NCBI GenBank assembly: GCA_036556985.1
Contig: DATBIK010000073.1
Coordinates: 1 to 9,980 of the forward strand
Direction: 5' to 3'
DNA: 9,980 nt
Origin: JAPSGM01 sp036556985
Lineage (GTDB): Bacteria > Chloroflexota > Limnocylindria > QHBO01
Position 1 is the first letter of the stretch. Every line of letters begins with the position of its first letter. The position numbers were made by a program, and so were the translations under genes. This document shows, in pieces, positions 7,215 through 9,980 of this stretch. Under the pieces are notes generated by a model. That model worked only from the letters and a program-made list of their open reading frames with translations. It searched no databases and had not been told where the DNA came from.

Positions 7215-7427
7215 GGACCGATGATAAGGCCGGCGGCAGGTGCGCTCCGGCTGGAGTCCTGCCAGCTATCCGCCGGGCGAATGCCGAACCTGTTACGCGG
7301 GGCCGCCGCTGCCACGGCAGTCACCCGGCAACTGAGCCGGCAGCCACGGGGTGGCCCGCTCGGTTCGATAGTCGCGTGGCGAATGGTTGGCGGAGCCGAT
7401 CAACCGACGAAGCAGTCGGGGACACGC
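7215..7427. other. 213-bp intergenic region with a cluster of short hairpins
   Basis: I see no credible gene in this stretch, which lies between the M20 start and the stop of the small membrane protein gene. It contains several short inverted repeats: CTGCC/GGCAG (7309-7320), CCGGC/GCCGG (7325-7340), CCAC/GTGG (7344-7354), GGTTG/CAACC (7385-7405) and CCGAC/GTCGG (7404-7419). The last two overlap, so they would be alternative folds. The hairpin at 7404-7419 lies shortly after the stop of the membrane protein gene and could help end that operon, but no T-run follows it in either direction. The region matches no riboswitch or tRNA I know. Confidence 0.4.
7221..7226 (-). promoter_or_regulatory. 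Candidate -10 element of the M20 dipeptidase gene (leaderless)
   Basis: The minus strand reads TATCAT, five of six bases of the TATAAT consensus, ending 6 nt before the ATG at 7214. There is no ribosome binding site in between. No clear -35 lies 17-18 bp upstream. Confidence 0.45.
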
Positions 7428-7700
7428 TCACGTGAACGACCCCCGCCAGAACGCCGCGAGAAGGGCGACCGCGACCGCCGGCACGAACGAGGCGGCGCGC
7501 AGGAATGGCGGCCAGCCGGCCCCGCCGGCGAAGGCATAGGCCGGGACGCTCAGCGGGAAGGCGATGATCGCCAGGGACCAGGCCAGGCGGGCGCGGAAGG
7601 AGAAGTCCGGGCGGTCCTGCACGTCGAGCCAGTAGGCGGCCAGGACGAGGAAACCGCCGACGGCGCAGAGCGCGAAGGTGGCCCAGGCGACGGGGAGCAT
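7428..7700 (-). CDS. Small membrane protein with three predicted TM helices
   Basis: This 90-aa hydrophobic protein is of a family I do not recognise. Three membrane segments are visible: about residues 3-24 (VAWATFALCAVGGFLVLAAY), 37-57 (RLAWSLAIIAFPLSVPAYAF) and 65-86 (PPFLRAASFVPAVAVALLAA). A polar loop (DVQDRPDFSFRAR) joins the first two, and a short Gly/Pro loop the others. It is real rather than a shadow frame: it has a good AGGA ribosome site (7708-7711) 7 nt before the ATG at 7700, and starts 20 bp after the acyltransferase stop in the same direction. It has no catalytic motif. It is the last gene of the MFS-acyltransferase operon and may be an accessory subunit in the membrane, which is inference from position only. 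Confidence 0.75.
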   Translation of the reverse strand: MLPVAWATFALCAVGGFLVLAAYWLDVQDRPDFSFRARLAWSLAIIAFPLSVPAYAFAGGAGWPPFLRAASFVPAVAVALLAAFWRGSFT

Positions 7701-7720
7701 GCCCCGATCCTACGCTGCCA

Positions 7721-8467
7721 TCACTGCCCCAGCTCCTCGACCCGGCGTCGCACGTCGTCCGGACCGTTGAAGACGTCGGTGAGGACGTCGCGCAGCGGTT
7801 GCCGGCCGCTCGCCACGGGCTCGCGTTCGGGGAGCATCGACGCCATCGCCGCGCGGACCCGGTCGCTGAGCTCGGCGCGGCCCGGGCCGCCGCGGACGCC
7901 CTCGGTTGCGATGGGGTCCCCGAAGCGCACGTCGACTCGCTTGCCGAGCCAGAGGTGGGTCGTGCCGGTGATGACGCACGGCACGATCGGCACGCCGGCC
8001 ATGGTGGCGAACACGAACGCCCCTTCCTCGAACGGCTGCAGCTCCGTCTCCCGGAAGCCGTTCCGGCCCTCGGCGAAGATGCCGAGCACGCCGTTCGAGG
8101 CGAACACGTGGCGCACCGCGCGGGTCGCCGAGGTGAGCGTCGTCTTCTCCGGGTTGAAGGGGATGACGCCGCCGAAGAAGCCCATCACCCGGTTCTTGAA
8201 GCCGCGCGAGAAGTCGGCCTCGCGGGGTCCGAACCACGTGACGCGCGGCCGCTCGGGCGTCACCGCGATGAGGATCATCGGGTCCCAGCCGTTGTGGTGG
8301 TTGACGACCAGGCAGAGCGGGGCGGCCGGCCATCGGTCGAGGCCATCCGCGCGCACACGGAACAGCGCGCCGACCAGGAGCCTCACGCCCCAGCGCATGA
8401 GCCGATAGCGCCACCCGGCATCGACGCCGGGCTCGCGTGGGCCCGTGCGCCGAGCGTCGACGGTCAC
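7721..8467 (-). CDS. PlsC-like 1-acylglycerol-3-phosphate (lysophospholipid) acyltransferase
   Basis: This 248-aa membrane-associated acyltransferase belongs to the PlsC/LPLAT family, which moves an acyl chain from acyl-ACP or acyl-CoA to a lysophospholipid or related acceptor. The four family blocks are in order: motif I NHHNGWD (catalytic His57 and Asp62, exact HX4D), motif II around GFFGGVIPFNPEK (residues 96-108), motif III FAEGRNGFRE (Glu133, Gly134; a variant of the usual EGTRS) and motif IV GVPIVPCVITGT (158-169). A basic, amphipathic start (WRYRLMRWGVRLLVGALF) probably binds the membrane. The start is the GTG at 8467, because it makes a GTGA overlap with the MFS stop and gives a normal family length; the frame stays open far upstream inside the MFS gene, but that part is antisense-like noise. 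The acceptor lipid is unknown. It could serve ordinary phosphatidic acid synthesis or re-acylate a lipid handled by the coupled MFS carrier. Confidence 0.92.
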   Translation of the reverse strand: MTVDARRTGPREPGVDAGWRYRLMRWGVRLLVGALFRVRADGLDRWPAAPLCLVVNHHNGWDPMILIAVTPERPRVTWFGPREADFSRGFKNRVMGFFGGVIPFNPEKTTLTSATRAVRHVFASNGVLGIFAEGRNGFRETELQPFEEGAFVFATMAGVPIVPCVITGTTHLWLGKRVDVRFGDPIATEGVRGGPGRAELSDRVRAAMASMLPEREPVASGRQPLRDVLTDVFNGPDDVRRRVEELGQ

Positions 8468-9768
8468 GCGGCCGACGCCTCGCTGGCGGGCAGGACGGCC
8501 TCCCGCCGGGTGGGATCGACCATGCGCAGCGCGAGCGCCGAGAGCACGACGAACACGGCCGCGATGGCGATCGCAACCCGCAGGCCGGTGCCCGGGTCGG
8601 TGAGGGCACCGACGATGTCCTTGGCGGGCCCGGCGATGAGGATGTAGATCGGGCCGGCGATGGCCGTGCCGGCATTCAGGATGCCCATGTAGCGGCCCGC
8701 GGTGTCCTTGGGAATGACGTCGGCCATCAGCCCCCAGTCGGCGGAGAGGAAGGTGCCCATCCCGATGCCGAAGGGCACCCATGCCGCGATGGCGAACCCG
8801 GCCGACGGCGCGAACGTCACCCCCAGCAGCCCGAGGACGGCGATGCCGGCTGCCACCCAGATGACCGGCCGGCGGCCGTATCGATCGGACAGGCGCCCAC
8901 CGGGAACCGCGGCGAGCGCCGTGAAGGCGGCCACGATGCCGGTGGCCAGGAAGACGGTGCCCTTGGCGTCCTCCGAGGTCATGCCGTGGGCGTACTGAAA
9001 GTACAGCAGCGCAACGAGCGTGCTGTTGTAGGCGCCCAGGAAGAGGAGGCGGACGACGAGCAGCCACAGCACGTCGCGCTGGCCGAGGATGTCCCGCGCC
9101 CAGGCCGAGGCCGCCAGGCGGGTCCACGGCATGGTGCGCGCCGGCGCCGCGGAGCCCTCCCGCACGGTGAGGACGAGCACGAGCATGGTGGCCGCCTCGA
9201 CCGCGCCGAGCAGCATGACCGCCACCGGCTCGCTGACGAAGGAGGGGCCCAGCGCGGCGATGCCCACGCCGGCGATCGTGCCCAGGGTCAGCATCAGGCC
9301 CATCAGCCCCGAGGCGAGGCCCACCTGCCGGGCCGGGACGAGGTCGGGCACGTAGCCCTGGAACGGCCCCTGGGCGAAGTTCGAGCTCACCTGGAGCAGG
9401 AAGTAGAAGGCCACGATGGCGAGGAAGCCGTTCGAGGTGGCGAGCGCCACCAGGAACACGACGTCGAACAGCGTGCCGATGACGATGTACGGCTTGCGAC
9501 GACCCCAGCGGGTGACGGTGTAGTCGCTGACGATCCCGACCGTGGGCTGCACCAGGATCGCGGCCACCGCGCTCACCCCGAGGGTGATCGCGAGCAGGGA
9601 GCCGGATATGGCCGGGCCCAGCGCGTCGAGCCGATCCGGCAGGACGACGGTGTTCAGGCCGCCCCAGATGGTCTGGATGCCGAACCAGTAGACGGACAGG
9701 GTGAGCAGCTGGGTGATCGGCAGCATCCGCTGGCGCGCGTCGGGCAGGCCGCGGGTCGTGTCGGTCAT
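8464..9768 (-). CDS. MFS transporter (GPH/SLC45-like sequence features)
   Basis: This 434-aa inner-membrane carrier of the major facilitator superfamily shows about 12 hydrophobic segments in two halves. The MFS signature loop between TM2 and TM3 appears in both halves: GIVSDYTVTRWGRRKPYI (about residues 78-95) and GGRLSDRYGRRPVI (around Asp295). The form SD-x4-RWGRRKPYI in the first half is typical of GPH/SLC45-type sugar carriers, so the substrate could be a sugar or glycoside. MFS carriers also flip lysolipids (LplT), which would fit the next gene. The central loop around 205-230 (REGSAAPARTMPWTRLAAS) separates the halves. The start at 9768 is supported by GGAG (9776-9779) 7 nt upstream. 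The stop overlaps the GTG of the acyltransferase gene (GTGA), so their expression is coupled. A perfect 25-bp dyad lies 26-50 nt before the start codon and may be an operator. The substrate is not readable from the sequence. Confidence 0.92.
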   Translation of the reverse strand: MTDTTRGLPDARQRMLPITQLLTLSVYWFGIQTIWGGLNTVVLPDRLDALGPAISGSLLAITLGVSAVAAILVQPTVGIVSDYTVTRWGRRKPYIVIGTLFDVVFLVALATSNGFLAIVAFYFLLQVSSNFAQGPFQGYVPDLVPARQVGLASGLMGLMLTLGTIAGVGIAALGPSFVSEPVAVMLLGAVEAATMLVLVLTVREGSAAPARTMPWTRLAASAWARDILGQRDVLWLLVVRLLFLGAYNSTLVALLYFQYAHGMTSEDAKGTVFLATGIVAAFTALAAVPGGRLSDRYGRRPVIWVAAGIAVLGLLGVTFAPSAGFAIAAWVPFGIGMGTFLSADWGLMADVIPKDTAGRYMGILNAGTAIAGPIYILIAGPAKDIVGALTDPGTGLRVAIAIAAVFVVLSALALRMVDPTRREAVLPASEASAA

Positions 9769-9793
9769 CGGGTCACTCCGCTCGGATGATGTC

Positions 9794-9818
9794 CGCGGCG
9801 CGCATCATGCGCGCCGCG
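9794..9818. promoter_or_regulatory. Perfect 25-bp dyad in the MFS/lgt divergent gap, candidate operator
   Basis: Arms CGCGGCGCGCAT and ATGCGCGCCGCG are exact reverse complements of 12 bases, separated by a single C at 9806. The dyad is centred 38 nt before the MFS start codon. A one-base spacer suits a dimeric repressor site better than an RNA hairpin, and no T-run follows on either strand, so a terminator is unlikely. A weak TATGCA element on the minus strand (9827-9832) would put the dyad at or just after the MFS transcription start. Confidence 0.55.
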
Positions 9819-9875
9819 ACCGGTCCTGCATAGCCTCCTCCTGCCCGCCAGCGGCGGCACCGCGGCGGGCGCGGG

Positions 9876-9881
9876 TAGAAT
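9876..9881 (+). promoter_or_regulatory. Candidate -10 element of lgt (leaderless)
   Basis: TAGAAT matches five of six bases of TATAAT and ends 7 nt before the GTG at 9889, with no Shine-Dalgarno between them. The expected -35 position reads GGCGGC, which is not a recognisable -35. A GCCCGCC/GGCGGGC inverted repeat (9843-9849 and 9864-9870) lies just upstream. Confidence 0.45.
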
Positions 9882-9888
9882 CGGCCGC

Positions 9889-9980
9889 GTGATCGACCCC
9901 ATCCTGTTCACGGTCGGCCCGCTCGAGGTGCACTGGTACGGCGTGATCATCGCCAGCGCCGTGCTCCTGGCCGGGTACGT
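9889..9980 (+). CDS. lgt: Prolipoprotein diacylglyceryl transferase, N-terminal fragment (cut by window end)
   Basis: The first 30 codons, starting at GTG 9889, encode MIDPILFTVGPLEVHWYGVI followed by IASAVLLAGY. This is the characteristic Lgt opening: a periplasmic N-terminus with the GPLE-x2-WYG block leading into the first membrane helix. Lgt moves a diacylglyceryl group from phosphatidylglycerol to the lipobox cysteine of prolipoproteins in the inner membrane. The catalytic HGGLxGG and Arg motifs lie beyond the window. The gene diverges from the MFS operon across a 120-bp gap. The predicted lipoprotein at 806-1489 would be one of its substrates. Confidence 0.92.
   Translation, partial: MIDPILFTVGPLEVHWYGVIIASAVLLAGY

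Noticed and set aside
7404..7419. CCGAC/GTCGG hairpin as a rho-independent terminator
   Set aside because: The stem is only 5 bp and no T-run follows on either strand, so I left it as part of the intergenic description.
7215..7427. A riboswitch or tRNA in the gap upstream of M20
   Set aside because: I compared it by eye with cobalamin, TPP and SAM riboswitch cores and with tRNA landmarks and found no match. The M20 promoter also seems to start transcription downstream of it.
5904..8408. A very long open frame (834 codons) on the plus strand across the M20 and acyltransferase genes
   Set aside because: It lies antisense to genes with full catalytic motifs, crosses the 7215-7427 gap, and its translation is low-complexity Arg/Gly/Val-rich with no domain. 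Long antisense frames are expected at this GC content.
8468..9127. Upstream extension of the acyltransferase frame, giving a 468-residue protein
   Set aside because: The extension is in a shadow frame of the MFS gene. The GTG at 8467 gives the normal family length and a GTGA overlap typical of coupled genes.

Overview
This is a very GC-rich window whose coding genes have strongly G/C-ending third positions. It holds nine protein genes (two cut by the window edges) plus one small membrane protein gene, packed tightly on both strands. There are no rRNA or tRNA genes, CRISPR arrays, insertion sequences or phage genes that I can see. GC content, protein flavour, GTG/TTG starts and apparent leaderless promoters suggest a free-living, high-GC bacterium, perhaps Chloroflexota or an actinobacterium-like lineage from an environmental genome. 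That placement is inference only.

Layout. (1) 1-899, plus strand: the C-terminal end of a MoeB/ThiF-type adenylyltransferase, coupled through a TTGA overlap to a JAMM (Mov34/MPN) metallopeptidase. This is the usual partnership of ubiquitin-like sulfur-carrier chemistry. (2) 806-3902, minus strand: a secreted, divergent subtilase followed directly by a lipoprotein. The lipoprotein gene runs convergently into the JAMM gene and overlaps it by 94 bp. (3) 3990-5129, plus strand: an M24 Xaa-Pro peptidase, divergent from the subtilase. (4) 5134-7214, minus strand: an M20 dipeptidase followed by a MerR/excisionase-type HTH regulator with an all-helical C-terminal domain. (5) 7215-7427: a 213-bp gap rich in short hairpins. 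(6) 7428-9768, minus strand: a compact operon of MFS transporter, PlsC-like acyltransferase (GTGA overlap) and a 90-aa three-helix membrane protein. (7) 9889-9980, plus strand: the start of lgt, divergent from the MFS operon, with a perfect 25-bp dyad in the gap.

Themes. Three peptidases fit staged protein use: a secreted subtilase, then cytosolic M24 and M20 enzymes that finish peptides. A fourth metallopeptidase (JAMM) belongs to the sulfur-carrier pair. Lgt is the enzyme that would lipidate the lipoprotein. The MFS-PlsC-membrane protein operon could be a lipid transport and re-acylation unit, in the way LplT works with Aas, but the MFS sequence looks more like sugar/GPH-type carriers. At least three promoter-proximal genes have a TANNNT hexamer 6-7 nt before the start codon and no Shine-Dalgarno, suggesting leaderless mRNAs, while several operon-internal genes have clear AGGA sites. 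I see no defence system or obviously new multi-gene machine. The best leads are the 25-bp dyad, the Asp-to-Glu change in the subtilase, and the MFS-PlsC cassette.
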